This document shows positions 1 to 9,730 of a stretch of DNA of 64,000 bases, piece by piece. Each line of letters opens with the position of its first letter. Position 1 is the first letter of the stretch. A program made the translations under genes and the position numbers. Source of the stretch: Chloroflexota bacterium (GTDB lineage: Bacteria; Chloroflexota; Anaerolineae; Promineifilales; Promineifilaceae); assembly GCA_017993775.1 (NCBI GenBank), contig JAGOMA010000016.1:59097-123096 (forward strand). Reading direction: 5' to 3'. The notes beneath the pieces were generated by a model. The model saw only the letters and a program-made list of their open reading frames with translations, did not search any database and was not told the origin of the DNA.

Positions 1-1188
1 GGCAAAACCCCAGCGCATGGCATCGTCTACGTCACTGAGCTTGTAGGCGATTTCCGGCGCGACGTGCGCGGCATAGGCAAAACCGTAATAAAGTAAATCG
101 CGCAGGTAATTGGCGGCGCGGTCGTCAAATTCCAACAGCTTGCGCACCCGATCGCCCAGGTCTTCCACTTTGCGCACTTTGCCAACAGAATCGAAGCGTG
201 GGCTGCCGCCGTCAAAATAGTCCATGGTTTCCGGGTTCAGGGTTAGAAATACGCGCTTGCCATCTACAAACGCTTGTTTGTAAAAGCCCTGACCGGTTTT
301 GTTGCCCAGCCATTTGTTTTCGATCATCTGGTTCATGACCACGGCCGTTTTTTGCGGTTTCAAAATGTCGCGGTAGGGGTCATGGGGCACGGCTTCATAC
401 AAATTGTGGTTGACATGGCCCATCACATCCAGACCGACCAGGTCCATCAGGCGGAAGGTGGCGGTTTTGGGGCGGCCAATGGTTGGCCCGGTGATGGCGT
501 CGATTTCGGCGACGGTGTAGCCGTTTTGCATGGCGTATTCGATGCCATAAGAGGCGGCCACGGCGAAGAAGCGGTTGCCGATGAAATTGGGCGTATCTTT
601 ACAGACGACCACCCCTTTGCCCAGCACGTCGCGGCCAAATTTCACCATGAAATCGGTCACGGCCGTATCTGTTTGCGGCGTGGGGATGATTTCCAGAAGT
701 TTGAGATAGCGCGGCGGATTGAAGAAGTGGGTGCCTAAAAAGCGAGACCGGAAGGATGGGGAACGGCCGTCGGTGATTTCATGAATCGGAATGCCCGACG
801 TGTTGCTGGAAATAATTGCGGTCGGTTTGCACACCGCTTCCAATTTTTCCATCAACGCCTGTTTCAAATCCAGGCGCTCGATAATCACTTCCACCACCCA
901 ATCGCAGTCGGCCAACAGGTCGAAATTGTCTTCCGTGTTGCCTACGGTGATCAGGTTGGCCCGATCCGTGCGCGCCAGATTGGCGGGTTTGGCTTTGGCC
1001 ATGCGGTCATACAAACTTTGCACCAGGCGATTACGCGCCCGTGGATCATCTTTCTCAGCCTCGCTGAGATTGGGCGTGGGAATATCCAGCAGCACCACTG
1101 GGATACCGATGTTCGCCAGGTGGGCAGCAATACCGCCGCCCATTGTGCCAGCGCCAACGATACCTACTTTGTCTATACGAAAAGTCAT
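1..1188 (-). CDS. 3-hydroxyacyl-CoA dehydrogenase (probable HAD/enoyl-CoA hydratase fusion), 3' end cut by window edge
   Basis: Reading from an ATG at 1188 gives 396 codons open to the left edge. The first residues form a Rossmann loop (GIVGAGTMGGGIA). The HAD signature follows: SSNTSGIPIHEI, the catalytic GTHFFNPP histidine, and PNFIGNRFF. The C-terminal half continues into the second HAD-C domain (SDVDDAMRWGF), as in the long proteins of about 800 residues that oxidise 3-hydroxyacyl-CoA and carry a C-terminal enoyl-CoA hydratase. That second domain would lie outside the window, so the fusion is an inference. AGGAG sits 8 bases before the start. It is the last visible gene of a minus-strand set with two acyl-CoA dehydrogenases, so a role in fatty-acid beta-oxidation is likely. 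Confidence 0.9.
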   Translation of the reverse strand, partial: MTFRIDKVGIVGAGTMGGGIAAHLANIGIPVVLLDIPTPNLSEAEKDDPRARNRLVQSLYDRMAKAKPANLARTDRANLITVGNTEDNFDLLADCDWVVEVIIERLDLKQALMEKLEAVCKPTAIISSNTSGIPIHEITDGRSPSFRSRFLGTHFFNPPRYLKLLEIIPTPQTDTAVTDFMVKFGRDVLGKGVVVCKDTPNFIGNRFFAVAASYGIEYAMQNGYTVAEIDAITGPTIGRPKTATFRLMDLVGLDVMGHVNHNLYEAVPHDPYRDILKPQKTAVVMNQMIENKWLGNKTGQGFYKQAFVDGKRVFLTLNPETMDYFDGGSPRFDSVGKVRKVEDLGDRVRKLLEFDDRAANYLRDLLYYGFAYAAHVAPEIAYKLSDVDDAMRWGFA

Positions 1189-1267
1189 GGGGTATTCTCC
1201 TGTTTTGGACTGTTAGCAATCAAACTTCCCGGAGCTTTACCACCTCCGGGAAGTCGAGAGGGTGAAG

Positions 1268-2530
1268 CTATTTCAATTCACGGCGGGAATAGCCGAGGAT
1301 GCTGCGAGCGACAATGAGGGTATTGATTTGTTTGGTCCCTTCGTAAATGTCGTTGATTTTGGCGTCGCGCATCCATTTTTCGGTCAACCATTCACGAGTA
1401 TAACCCATGGGGCCTAACAATTCGACGGCTTTTTGGGTAACCCAGGTGACGGTTTCGCCGGCGCGGGCTTTGCACATGCTGGCTTCCAGGCGGTTGGGCT
1501 GGCCATGGGCCATCAGCACAACTGAGCGCAAGGTGAGCAGCCAGGCAGATTTGTGGCGGGCTTCCATTTCCAGGAGATCGCGTTCTACGGCCGTCATCTG
1601 ATTCTTCGGCTTGGTGTAATCGACAACGATGCCTTCCTCAGCCAACTTATCACGCGTAAACTCCAGGGCGGCGCGGCAAATGCCCATCGCGCTGGCGGCC
1701 ACAGCCGGGCGGCTGGCATCAAAGGTAGCCATCGCGCCCTTAAACCCCTTAGTCGTTCCATCGCGTTGGGTCGCTTCCAGGCTGCCCAAAATGTTGTCGT
1801 ATGGGATGCGCGCATTGTCGAAGACGATCGCCACCGTGTCGCTGACGCGAATACCCAGTTTGTGTTCTTTTTTAGTCACTTTGACGCCCGGTGATTTGGC
1901 CTCGACGATAAATGGCTTCATGCCGGAGCGGCCGGCGCTGGCATCAACCGTGGCCCACACGACCACAAAGCCCTCGGATTCATCCAGAGCCAGGCCGCCA
2001 TTGGTGCAGAAGATTTTTTCGCCGTTCAGCACCCATTCGTTGGTTGCCGGATCCAGCGTAGCTGTGGTGCGAATGTTGCTGGTGTCAGAACCGGCGCCGG
2101 GTTCGGTCATGGCCATGGCGCCCCACTTGGGCTCGCCCTGACCAAATTTGCCCAGAATACGGATTTTTTGTTCTTTGGTGCCGACGGCCTCGACGGCCGC
2201 TCCGCCTAACGCCGGGTCCGGGGTGCAAAGATATTGCCCGGCGTCGCCCCAGCTTAACATTTCGATCATCAAAATGAGGCGCAGAATGCTGAAATCTGGT
2301 CCTTCGCGTTTGGGCGTGCTGCCGTTGCCATTGCCATTTTGCTGTAATTTTTCAGTGCGGCGGCGGTGCTGCTCGCGCATGACCGGCCACATCATGTTGA
2401 TGTATTCAGACGGCCGTTCATGCTCATGCTCGTCATAATAACGGGAATACTGGCGCATCACTGACTCGGCTACCATTTTAGCCATCTGCATTTCGTTGTT
2501 AATTTTTTCGGGAATCTCGAAACTAATCAT
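1268..2530 (-). CDS. Acyl-CoA dehydrogenase
   Basis: The 420-residue product has the acyl-CoA dehydrogenase fold signature. AMTEPGAGSDTSNIRTTA is the FAD/substrate-binding strand, WVLNGEKIFCTNGG follows, and near the C-terminus NDIYEGTKQIN carries the expected catalytic base Glu. An insertion rich in charged residues and Asn/Gly (about residues 50-75) precedes the core. A GGAG box lies 9 bases before the ATG. It is followed 79 bases later by the 3-hydroxyacyl-CoA dehydrogenase gene and preceded by a second, shorter dehydrogenase. The FAD-dependent first step of fatty-acid beta-oxidation is the likely reaction; chain-length preference cannot be read from the sequence. Confidence 0.92.
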   Translation of the reverse strand: MISFEIPEKINNEMQMAKMVAESVMRQYSRYYDEHEHERPSEYINMMWPVMREQHRRRTEKLQQNGNGNGSTPKREGPDFSILRLILMIEMLSWGDAGQYLCTPDPALGGAAVEAVGTKEQKIRILGKFGQGEPKWGAMAMTEPGAGSDTSNIRTTATLDPATNEWVLNGEKIFCTNGGLALDESEGFVVVWATVDASAGRSGMKPFIVEAKSPGVKVTKKEHKLGIRVSDTVAIVFDNARIPYDNILGSLEATQRDGTTKGFKGAMATFDASRPAVAASAMGICRAALEFTRDKLAEEGIVVDYTKPKNQMTAVERDLLEMEARHKSAWLLTLRSVVLMAHGQPNRLEASMCKARAGETVTWVTQKAVELLGPMGYTREWLTEKWMRDAKINDIYEGTKQINTLIVARSILGYSRRELK

Positions 2531-2604
2531 TTTAGAATCTCCGTGAAGGTGAAAGATTGCGGATTGGCCGCTAAAAAAGCTGCTGCCAATTCAGAATCCT
2601 GATC

Positions 2605-3696
2605 TTAGACAATTGCCATCCCATCGAATGAAGCAAAAGCGCGCGCATTCCGCAGCCATAGCTCAACCGGATATTCACGAATGTAACCGTAACCGCCCAG
2701 GGTTTGCAGGGCACGGTCACACACGGTCAGCACCATATCATCGACGTAATACTTCATGACTGCGGCCGATTGGGTGGCGTCTTTGCCCTGGTCGAGCTGC
2801 CAGGCGGCTTCCCACACCAACAGGCGGGCGGCGTCGATGTCCATGGCCATTTCGGCCAGCATAAAGGCGATGCTCTGGCGATGGGCGATGGGTTCGCCGA
2901 ACTGGACGCGCTCTTTGGCGTAATCACGGGCGTATTCAAACGCCCCTTTGGCCATGCCGACGGCCAGCGCGCCCAAAGCGACGCGGCTGTGATTGAGGAT
3001 GCGACTGAAGTCTATGCCTTCGTTGCCGCCCAATTTGTTGACGGCCGAGATTTGCACATTTTCCAGCTTCACCTGGAAGGTTGGCAGGGCGCGGATGCCC
3101 ATCAATTTTTCACGGCCGTTTACCGTCAGGCCTTCCACATCCCGCGGGACAAAAAAGGCTTGCGTCTGGCCATTTTCATTGGCATAGATAAGGAAGGTCT
3201 CGGCGTCGTCGGCTAGGGGGACGAAACATTTGCTGCCATTGAGAATGTAGGCATCATTTTCCAGCACGGCCGTTGTCTTCAATTTTCGCGGGTCGAACTG
3301 GATAACCGGCTCGGTTAATGCGGCCGTCACCTTGGGCAAGCCTTCTTCACAAAAAAGCGGCAGGTGGGCCTCTTTTTGGGCCTCTGTGCCGGCCAACATC
3401 AACGGCACAGCGACCAGATTCGGGGTCATCACATGCAGCGTCGCCGCCAAATCGCCCCAGGCAAATGCTTCGGCGGCTAAAACGTTAGTCATGACAGAAT
3501 AATCGCCAAACCCGCCGTAGGCTTCGGGGATGCTGGTTGGCAACACGCCGATTTCCCACCCGGCTTTAATGACTTCCGGCGGGATAACACCCTCTTCGTC
3601 TGCATCCCGAAACACCTTCCGCATACGCTCCTGCGCCAGGCGGCCGATGGCTTCGGTCAACATCTTTTGTTCCTGATCCAGTTCAAAATTAATCAT
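2605..3696 (-). CDS. Acyl-CoA dehydrogenase-like protein, short C-terminus, catalytic Glu replaced
   Basis: The frame extends upstream to 3756, but the ATG at 3696 is preceded by a good AAGGAGC box and starts the usual MINFELDQEQ N-terminus, giving 363 residues. AALTEP and ILNGSKCFVPLAD match the central acyl-CoA dehydrogenase strands, and ALQTLGGYGYIREYPVE the C-terminal helix. Where active enzymes read Y-E-G-T this protein reads F-D-G-M and stops four residues later, so it lacks the last 15-20 residues of the family. It may be a partner subunit, a reduced-activity enzyme, or a subfamily with its base elsewhere. It is co-directional with the other beta-oxidation genes. Confidence 0.88.
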   Translation of the reverse strand: MINFELDQEQKMLTEAIGRLAQERMRKVFRDADEEGVIPPEVIKAGWEIGVLPTSIPEAYGGFGDYSVMTNVLAAEAFAWGDLAATLHVMTPNLVAVPLMLAGTEAQKEAHLPLFCEEGLPKVTAALTEPVIQFDPRKLKTTAVLENDAYILNGSKCFVPLADDAETFLIYANENGQTQAFFVPRDVEGLTVNGREKLMGIRALPTFQVKLENVQISAVNKLGGNEGIDFSRILNHSRVALGALAVGMAKGAFEYARDYAKERVQFGEPIAHRQSIAFMLAEMAMDIDAARLLVWEAAWQLDQGKDATQSAAVMKYYVDDMVLTVCDRALQTLGGYGYIREYPVELWLRNARAFASFDGMAIV

Positions 3697-3775
3697 GTTC
3701 AGCTCCTTACCATTGAGTTCATAGCAGATAGTCGCTAGGAAACGGCCGTTAGCCACAGCCCACAGCCACTCGCGA

Positions 3776-4645
3776 CTATGTTCTTACAATCTGGTCGGTC
3801 ATGCGGGCCACGCGCACCATGGCCTGCACATCATGGACCCGCACCACATCCGCGCCGCGCTCGATGCCGATGGCGATAGTGGCAGCAGTGCCTTCCACCC
3901 GTTGGTCTGGCGGCAAATCCAACGTGTAGCCAATAAATGATTTGCGCGATGGGCCAATTAAAATAGGAAACCCCATCTTTTTGAAGTGATCCAGGTGGTT
4001 TAACAATTGGATATTTTGGGCGACCGTTTTGCCAAATCCGATGCCCGGATCCAAAATGATTTGCCGGTCTTGCACACCAGCCAAACGGGCGATGGTGATG
4101 CTTTCTTCGAGTTCATGGGCCACATCGGCCAGCAAATCGTCGTAGTGGATGCCCACGTAACGACCGCCAAGGCGTGCGGCCTGGGCGACATTTTTGGGTT
4201 GGCTGCGATTGTGCATAATCACGACGGGGCAGCCGGTTTTGGCGATCAGCGGCGCCATAGCCGCGTCCATCCGCAGCCCCCATACGTCGTTAATCCAATT
4301 TGCGCCGGCGGCCAAAGCGGCTTCAGCGACGTTGGCGCGGTATGTGTCTACGGAAATTACTGCGCTGACGCTTTGGCGCACGGCCGTAATGACTGGCAAA
4401 ATGCGGGCTAACTCTTCAGCTTCGGAAACAGGTTCGCTGCCTGGGCGTGTGCTCTCGCCGCCAATGTCGATGATGTCGGCGCCATCGGCGATGAATTGCT
4501 GCGCCTGGGCGACTGCGCGGGTGACGGCCGTTTCCCCACCTGCCAGGCCGTCACCAGAAAAGCTGTCCGGCGTGACATTGAGGATGCCCATAATATAGGT
4601 ACGCTGCCCCCAAATAAAAGCGTTGTCTGGTGTGCCGCCGCCCAA
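3776..4645 (-). CDS. folP: Dihydropteroate synthase
   Basis: The product has 289 residues and the family hallmarks: MGILNVTPDSFSGDG near the N-terminus, DIIDIGGESTRPGS, the INDVWG segment, ILDPGIGFGKT, LIGPSRKSFIG, and a C-terminal VVRVHDVQAM. The enzyme condenses p-aminobenzoate with 6-hydroxymethyl-dihydropterin pyrophosphate in folate synthesis. A TTG at 4645, three bases after the folK stop, is the most likely start because the next ATG would remove the first beta-strand. The arrangement folK-folP implies one transcript with translational coupling. Confidence 0.95.
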   Translation of the reverse strand: MGGGTPDNAFIWGQRTYIMGILNVTPDSFSGDGLAGGETAVTRAVAQAQQFIADGADIIDIGGESTRPGSEPVSEAEELARILPVITAVRQSVSAVISVDTYRANVAEAALAAGANWINDVWGLRMDAAMAPLIAKTGCPVVIMHNRSQPKNVAQAARLGGRYVGIHYDDLLADVAHELEESITIARLAGVQDRQIILDPGIGFGKTVAQNIQLLNHLDHFKKMGFPILIGPSRKSFIGYTLDLPPDQRVEGTAATIAIGIERGADVVRVHDVQAMVRVARMTDQIVRT

Positions 4646-4648
4646 CCC

Positions 4649-5155
4649 CTAATCCCCCATTACCTGAAAGTTGGGCTGCTGCGGTAGACGGTAAACGGCC
4701 GTCGAGTACACTCTGGCTAACATCTGAACAACGGTTTCCCCTGTCTGTGGATGGACAAAATCTGGCGCAATATCGGCCAGTGGCGCGAGTACAAAAGCCC
4801 GTTCGTCAACAAAAGGATGCGGGATGATCAGCCTGTCATCCTGGATCATCTGGTCATCATAAAACAAAATATCGATGTCGATCAGGCGCGGTCCCCACTT
4901 GTAGGTCGGGCGACGCCCAACTTCAACTTCAACAGATTGACATAAATGGAGGAGTTCGTGCGGCGTCAGCGTGGTAACGCCGCCAACACAAAGATTCAGG
5001 AAGGCTGGCTGGTCAAAGACACCCCAGGGTTCGGTTTCATAAACGGCGGAGACGGCCGTTACGTCTACCCCCCGGCGCAACCAAGCCAAAGCTGTCTGCA
5101 AATTAGCCGGGCGATCTTCCAGGTTTGTGCCTAGGCTCAAATAAATCTGACTCAA
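4649..5155 (-). CDS. folK: 2-amino-4-hydroxy-6-hydroxymethyldihydropteridine pyrophosphokinase
   Basis: The product begins (M)SQIYLSLGTNLEDR and contains VYETEPWGVFDQPAFLNLCV, RPTYKWGPRLIDIDILFYDD and IIPHPFVDERAFVLAPL. These are all signature blocks of HPPK, which pyrophosphorylates hydroxymethyl-dihydropterin. The open frame reaches 5197, but a TTG at 5155 preceded by an AGGAAG box gives the normal N-terminus directly at the first beta-strand. The product has 168 residues, a normal length. It lies directly upstream of folP. Confidence 0.94.
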   Translation of the reverse strand: MSQIYLSLGTNLEDRPANLQTALAWLRRGVDVTAVSAVYETEPWGVFDQPAFLNLCVGGVTTLTPHELLHLCQSVEVEVGRRPTYKWGPRLIDIDILFYDDQMIQDDRLIIPHPFVDERAFVLAPLADIAPDFVHPQTGETVVQMLARVYSTAVYRLPQQPNFQVMGD

Positions 5156-5452
5156 CCTACACTTCCTCACTTGGTAATACTGCACAAAATGACGCACTGC
5201 ATCATTATGCCGTATTTATAACACGGCGCGTCATGAGTGTCAATAGTTAGCGAAAATTCGCTGACAGTGCGTTTTTCCTGAGCCAATAAGCGTGACGGCA
5301 ACCAATTTGGAAGGGCTGAAAGGAGCAGCCGCTTTAGGCCTGGAAGGCCACAAAACGGCTGGATTGAGAAATAGGAAGGGGAACGGCCGTGCTTCCATAA
5401 CCACTCACGACGCGCATGTCACAACATCAAGCAGCTCCACAGCAACAGCCCG

Positions 5453-7567
5453 TTACTCGGGCTGAATAGCCACACTGTCCAGGGACACAATGCCCAGGCA
5501 ACTCTCCAGCGCATCCCTGTCACGGTCCGCAACCAAAGCAGTCACCAAATCGCCGGGAAGGAACACGGTATCCCCGTGCGGAATAACCAGGCGCCCATGA
5601 CGGCGCACGGCCACCAGCACACAATCGTGCGGCAAACAAGAAGACAAGTCCTGAATAGTTTTTCGGCAAGAAACGCAATCCTCAGTAATCGTCACTTCAA
5701 CAAACATGGCGCTGTCCGCATGACGCGCGCCAGCTTCATCCACCCGCTTTTGCAGCTCTGTCTTTCGCGCCAGGGCAACCTTGTAGGCGTTGATAATGTC
5801 CTCGCGGCGCACAATCCCCAACAAGCGATCGACATCTTCCGGGTCCACAATTGGGATGCGCCCCAGAGCGTTCTGGCCCATTTTGCGCAGAACTTCACCA
5901 ATCGTCTCATCGGGAAAAGCAGTCATCAGCTTATGGCGGGGGGTGGCAATCTGAATCACGGTGGCTGTGCCCGGTGTTTTGCCCTCCAACGCCTCCTCCA
6001 AATCGCCGATAGTCACAATGCCCATCAGATGCTGCTTTTCATCAAGAATGGGCAGCCCATGATGGTGCGAAACGCGCAGCTGGCGAGAGAACTCTTCCAG
6101 GGTAGTCGTGGGAGTAACGTGTTCCAAGTTGGCCGTCATCACTTCCCCCACCGTGACGCCAGACAATACATCTTCATCTCTTCCCCGCCGCAGGCGGATC
6201 CCCTCCAGGCCCAATTCAGACGTGTAAATAGACTCACCAGCAAACAATTCACCTAACAACGCTGCTAAAACCGTCGTTAACATCAGCGGCAAAATGAGCT
6301 GATAATCTCCCGACATCTCAAAAACGAGCAAAATGCCGGTAATTGGCGCATGTTCAGCCGCCGCCAAAACGGCCGCCATCCCGACCAAAGCATACGCGCC
6401 TGGATCTATCGCGATTGTCGGCCAAAAATTATGGGCAACAGAGCCAACAATCCCGCCCAACAAAGCGCCCATAAACAGATTGGGCGCAAAAACGCCGCCG
6501 GAATTGCCGGAGCTTAAAGTCGCGGTCGTGGCCAACATTTTTAGCAGCAGCATGGCAGCCATTAGCTGTAAAGGCAAGGTGATATTGCTGCTAATCACTT
6601 CCCCGATGAATTCCAGACCAGAGCCAAGGATTTGACGTTCTGGCAGCAGCAAAGCCAATAGACCGGCAATTAACATGCCCAAAGCCGCTTTTAACGGCAG
6701 CGGAAAACGCCAATGATCAAATGTTTTTTCGCCCCAGGTGAAGACGCGGATAAAAATAGTCGCCCACAGCGCGGCCAAAACGCCCAGCACCATATAGATC
6801 GGCATTTCAGAAAGGTGGTGAAATTGATAGGCTGGCACAGGAAAAGCCGGCTGTTTAGAGACCAACTTGCTGACAACAATACTGCCAGTAACAGCGCTTA
6901 CAACGACTGCGCCAAAATTGCCAACTGTAAAGCGATGGATGATTACTTCCAGGGCAAACATGGCGCCGGCAATCGGCGCATTAAACACGGCCGCGATGCC
7001 GGCGCCAGAACCGCAAGCCACTAAAATGCGCAGCCGATCACCTGAAAACCGGAAACGACGGCCGACGGCCGAACCAAACGCACCGCCAATTTGCACAATC
7101 GGTCCCTCGCGGCCGGCCGACCCGCCCATGCCAATGGTGATGGCGGACAGGCCTAGTTTGATAGGCGCAATCCAACCTGAAATCCGGCCGCTGCGCAGGG
7201 CAACAGCTTTGATAACTTCGGGCACGCCGTGCCCTTTCGCCTCAGGCGCCCATCGTTCGACAACAAAACCTACGATAAGCCCGGCGAATACCAACCCCAC
7301 CAATAGTCCGATGGGATCCACAATGAGGTTTTGCAGCCAATGCGCAAATCGGGTTACATACTCCAGGGTCCAAATCAACAACGCTGCCAAAACGCCTGTT
7401 CCGGCGCCCACAAGCACGGCCGCCGTCACCAGCCCCATTTCCGACATTGTGGTCCAGCTTTCTGTAGAGCGCGTAAACAAGGAAAGTAGTCTGTGGCGGA
7501 TATGAGTGAGAGGATTTTTTTTTGATGACATGGGATGCACATTTGTTTCAATTGAAAAATCATTCAT
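5453..7567 (-). CDS. ClC-family chloride channel with two CBS domains and a C-terminal TrkA-C-like domain
   Basis: The 704-residue protein has a membrane part of about 430 residues followed by a CBS pair (about 475-600) and a TrkA-C/RCK-C-like end (about 620-700). Anion-path motifs are visible: GHGVPEV (about 112-118, in place of GSGIPE), GREGP with gating Glu154, and GNSGGVFAP. In FNAPIAGAMFALEV the position matching the internal proton Glu of CLC exchangers is Val208, as in true channels, so passive Cl- conduction is more likely than H+/Cl- exchange (inference from remembered alignments). It stands alone on the minus strand, divergent from the M23 peptidase gene. Confidence 0.92.
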   Translation of the reverse strand: MNDFSIETNVHPMSSKKNPLTHIRHRLLSLFTRSTESWTTMSEMGLVTAAVLVGAGTGVLAALLIWTLEYVTRFAHWLQNLIVDPIGLLVGLVFAGLIVGFVVERWAPEAKGHGVPEVIKAVALRSGRISGWIAPIKLGLSAITIGMGGSAGREGPIVQIGGAFGSAVGRRFRFSGDRLRILVACGSGAGIAAVFNAPIAGAMFALEVIIHRFTVGNFGAVVVSAVTGSIVVSKLVSKQPAFPVPAYQFHHLSEMPIYMVLGVLAALWATIFIRVFTWGEKTFDHWRFPLPLKAALGMLIAGLLALLLPERQILGSGLEFIGEVISSNITLPLQLMAAMLLLKMLATTATLSSGNSGGVFAPNLFMGALLGGIVGSVAHNFWPTIAIDPGAYALVGMAAVLAAAEHAPITGILLVFEMSGDYQLILPLMLTTVLAALLGELFAGESIYTSELGLEGIRLRRGRDEDVLSGVTVGEVMTANLEHVTPTTTLEEFSRQLRVSHHHGLPILDEKQHLMGIVTIGDLEEALEGKTPGTATVIQIATPRHKLMTAFPDETIGEVLRKMGQNALGRIPIVDPEDVDRLLGIVRREDIINAYKVALARKTELQKRVDEAGARHADSAMFVEVTITEDCVSCRKTIQDLSSCLPHDCVLVAVRRHGRLVIPHGDTVFLPGDLVTALVADRDRDALESCLGIVSLDSVAIQPE

Positions 7568-7657
7568 ATGGGTGATTGTATAACACGCCCATAGCCTTCG
7601 CTATCATTGATTGGCCCTGTTTGGTAAAATCGGGTGAGTGATGCTTTTTTATGAGGA

Positions 7658-8977
7658 ATGAGATTGGACACTATTAAGCGGATCGCCAAAAATTTTAAGG
7701 CGGTAACGGTGAACATGCGTCGGAACAATTGGCGCTATTGGGCGTGGCCATGGGTTGTGGGCATGATGATGTGGCTGATGCCCACGGCCGTTTTCAGCCA
7801 GCCAGCCACAGCCCAACTCACCATCCAGCCCGGGGATACCTGGACAGCTCTCTCCTATCGTTTTGCCGCCGATGTCCAGGCAGCCAATCCTCGCATGAAC
7901 CAGCAGCGGCAGCCGACAATCGGCACGGCCGTTTCCCTGCCGCCAAACAGCCAGGAGCGCACTGGCGTTTTACTGCGTTCTGGGGAAGGCGGGTTATTGG
8001 CCACGGCCGTTCGCCAGCACACCTCGCCCTGGACCATCGCCCTGCACAACGACCTGTCCAGCCCATACCGCCCTTTGTTGTTTCAGCCGCTCTTTTTGCC
8101 CGGCGGCGACAACCCGCCCAAAGATTTACCTATTGGCTTTGCCGAACTGGAATTGTCACAGCCGATTGGCGAGCCGGGCATTGCCCTGGGCTGGCGCGCA
8201 GAGGTGGCCGAAACGGCCGTTATCTCTGCGACGCTGGACGATGCGCCATTTGTGGTGGTGGGCAACGGCCGTTACCGTGTTGGTCTCATTGGCACAGGCG
8301 CATTTTACGGCCGTGGCGAACCTTCCCTTACTGTGCAAATAGAGCAGCAGCCGCTCTGGTCGCAGCCCTGGCGCTTCAACGACAGCCGCGAATGGGTTTT
8401 TCAGGAGATCAGTTATACCGGTGCGGCCACCGAAATCGACCAGGCGGCCATCGACGCCGAACGCGCCCGCCTGCGTGAAATTTGGAGCCAGGTCACGCCC
8501 GCGCCTTATTGGACAGATTCCTTCACCCTACCCATCACCGACTATCTGACCATCACATCCACCTATGGCGACCGGCGTTCGGTGAACGGCGGACCATACA
8601 ACCGCTACCACGAGGGAGTCGATTTTAGCGCGTATGGCGGCACGGCCGTTTCTGCGCCGGCAGCCGGCAAAGTTGTGGTCGCCGAAGTTCTCAATGTTCG
8701 GGGAGGAGCGGTTATTTTAGATCACGGGCTGGGCATTCATTCCGGCTATTACCACCTCAGCCGCATCCTGGTAGACCCCGGCCAACTGGTGCAGCCAGGC
8801 GATATTCTGGGCGAGGTTGGCACGACAGGGCTTTCCACGGGCAATCACCTGCACTGGGATTTTTTGGTTGGCACCACCTGGATCGACGCGCAATCCTGGC
8901 TGGCGCAAGATATGGCCTGTTGGATTCGCGCCGGATTGGGCAAACCCTGTGCGCCGCCGGCCGAAAATTCGGGCTGA
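7658..8977 (+). CDS. Secreted LysM / M23-family peptidase
   Basis: The product has 439 residues. A positively charged N-terminus and a hydrophobic segment ending in MPTAVFSQPATAQ look like a signal peptide. A LysM-like module follows (IQPGDTWTALSYRF...NPRM, about residues 55-100). The C-terminal 130 residues are an M23 (LytM) domain: RYHEGVDFSAYGG supplies the first His/Asp metal ligands and GNHLHWDF the HxH motif. Such enzymes cut peptidoglycan cross-bridges outside the membrane. The start is uncertain: ATG 7658 has AGGA too close, and ATG 7715 (MRRNNW) is an alternative that would leave a compact signal peptide. Confidence 0.88.
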   Translation: MRLDTIKRIAKNFKAVTVNMRRNNWRYWAWPWVVGMMMWLMPTAVFSQPATAQLTIQPGDTWTALSYRFAADVQAANPRMNQQRQPTIGTAVSLPPNSQERTGVLLRSGEGGLLATAVRQHTSPWTIALHNDLSSPYRPLLFQPLFLPGGDNPPKDLPIGFAELELSQPIGEPGIALGWRAEVAETAVISATLDDAPFVVVGNGRYRVGLIGTGAFYGRGEPSLTVQIEQQPLWSQPWRFNDSREWVFQEISYTGAATEIDQAAIDAERARLREIWSQVTPAPYWTDSFTLPITDYLTITSTYGDRRSVNGGPYNRYHEGVDFSAYGGTAVSAPAAGKVVVAEVLNVRGGAVILDHGLGIHSGYYHLSRILVDPGQLVQPGDILGEVGTTGLSTGNHLHWDFLVGTTWIDAQSWLAQDMACWIRAGLGKPCAPPAENSG

Positions 8978-9085
8978 ACAGCCAAACCAACGGGCTGATT
9001 TGGTGAATAATCCGGTTGCCAGTGGTATGATACCAATCACAACGTAATCTAAACCGATTTCAACCGCACAGGAGGTTTTCCCAAA

Positions 9086-9697
9086 ATGTTTTTATCCAGC
9101 GCAACAATTTTTCGCCTTGCCCAACAGACAGAAGAAACCAATTCTGAGTGGTGGTGGCTGTTGATCATTGGCCTAATCGCCCTGGTCCTCTTTTTTTTCT
9201 GGTGGCGGCAGAAAAGCCAAGAAGATTTGGCCGAAGTGGTGGTCTTTGAAAAACAGCATCCCCTCGGGCTGGCTATGGAAGAGGGATTTGTACCGGCGGC
9301 GAAAACGGCCGTCCCCCAACCCGCTCACGACACCCATGCCGAACCGGCCCATGCCGAACCGGCCCATGCCGAACCGGCCCATGCCGCGCCTGAATATAAA
9401 GAACCTGTGGTGGAAACGGCCGTGCCCGACCCCATCACCCCCGACGACCTGAAACTCATCGAAGGCATCGGCCCCAAAATTGCCGAACTGCTTAATGCCG
9501 CCAACATTACCACCTTCGCCCAACTCGCCCATGCCGATATTGCCCATCTCAACCAAATCCTCGAAGCAGCTGGCCCCCGCTACCAGCTAGCCGACCCGGC
9601 ATCCTGGCCGCAGCAAGCCGCGCTGGCTGCCGCTGCAAATTGGGACGGGTTTAAAGCCCTGCAAGATTCACTGAAAGGCGGCCGTCAGGCCGAATAA
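9086..9697 (+). CDS. Membrane-anchored helix-hairpin-helix domain protein with Ala/Glu/Pro/His repeat
   Basis: A perfect AGGAGG precedes the ATG. The 203-residue product has one transmembrane helix (WWWLLIIGLIALVLFFFWW, about residues 23-42). A linker carries a 5-residue repeat (AEPAH) encoded by three identical 15-base units at 9335-9379. The C-terminal domain begins DDLKLIEGIGPKIAELLNAANI, the helix-hairpin-helix motif seen in the 'predicted flap endonuclease-1-like 5' DNA nuclease' group and in RuvA/NAD-ligase-type DNA-binding modules. No catalytic residues are evident, so a DNA- or nucleoid-tethering role is only a guess. Confidence 0.75.
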   Translation: MFLSSATIFRLAQQTEETNSEWWWLLIIGLIALVLFFFWWRQKSQEDLAEVVVFEKQHPLGLAMEEGFVPAAKTAVPQPAHDTHAEPAHAEPAHAEPAHAAPEYKEPVVETAVPDPITPDDLKLIEGIGPKIAELLNAANITTFAQLAHADIAHLNQILEAAGPRYQLADPASWPQQAALAAAANWDGFKALQDSLKGGRQAE

Positions 9698-9730
9698 CAC
9701 CCCCGAAACAAAAGCTTCATATGCGGCACA

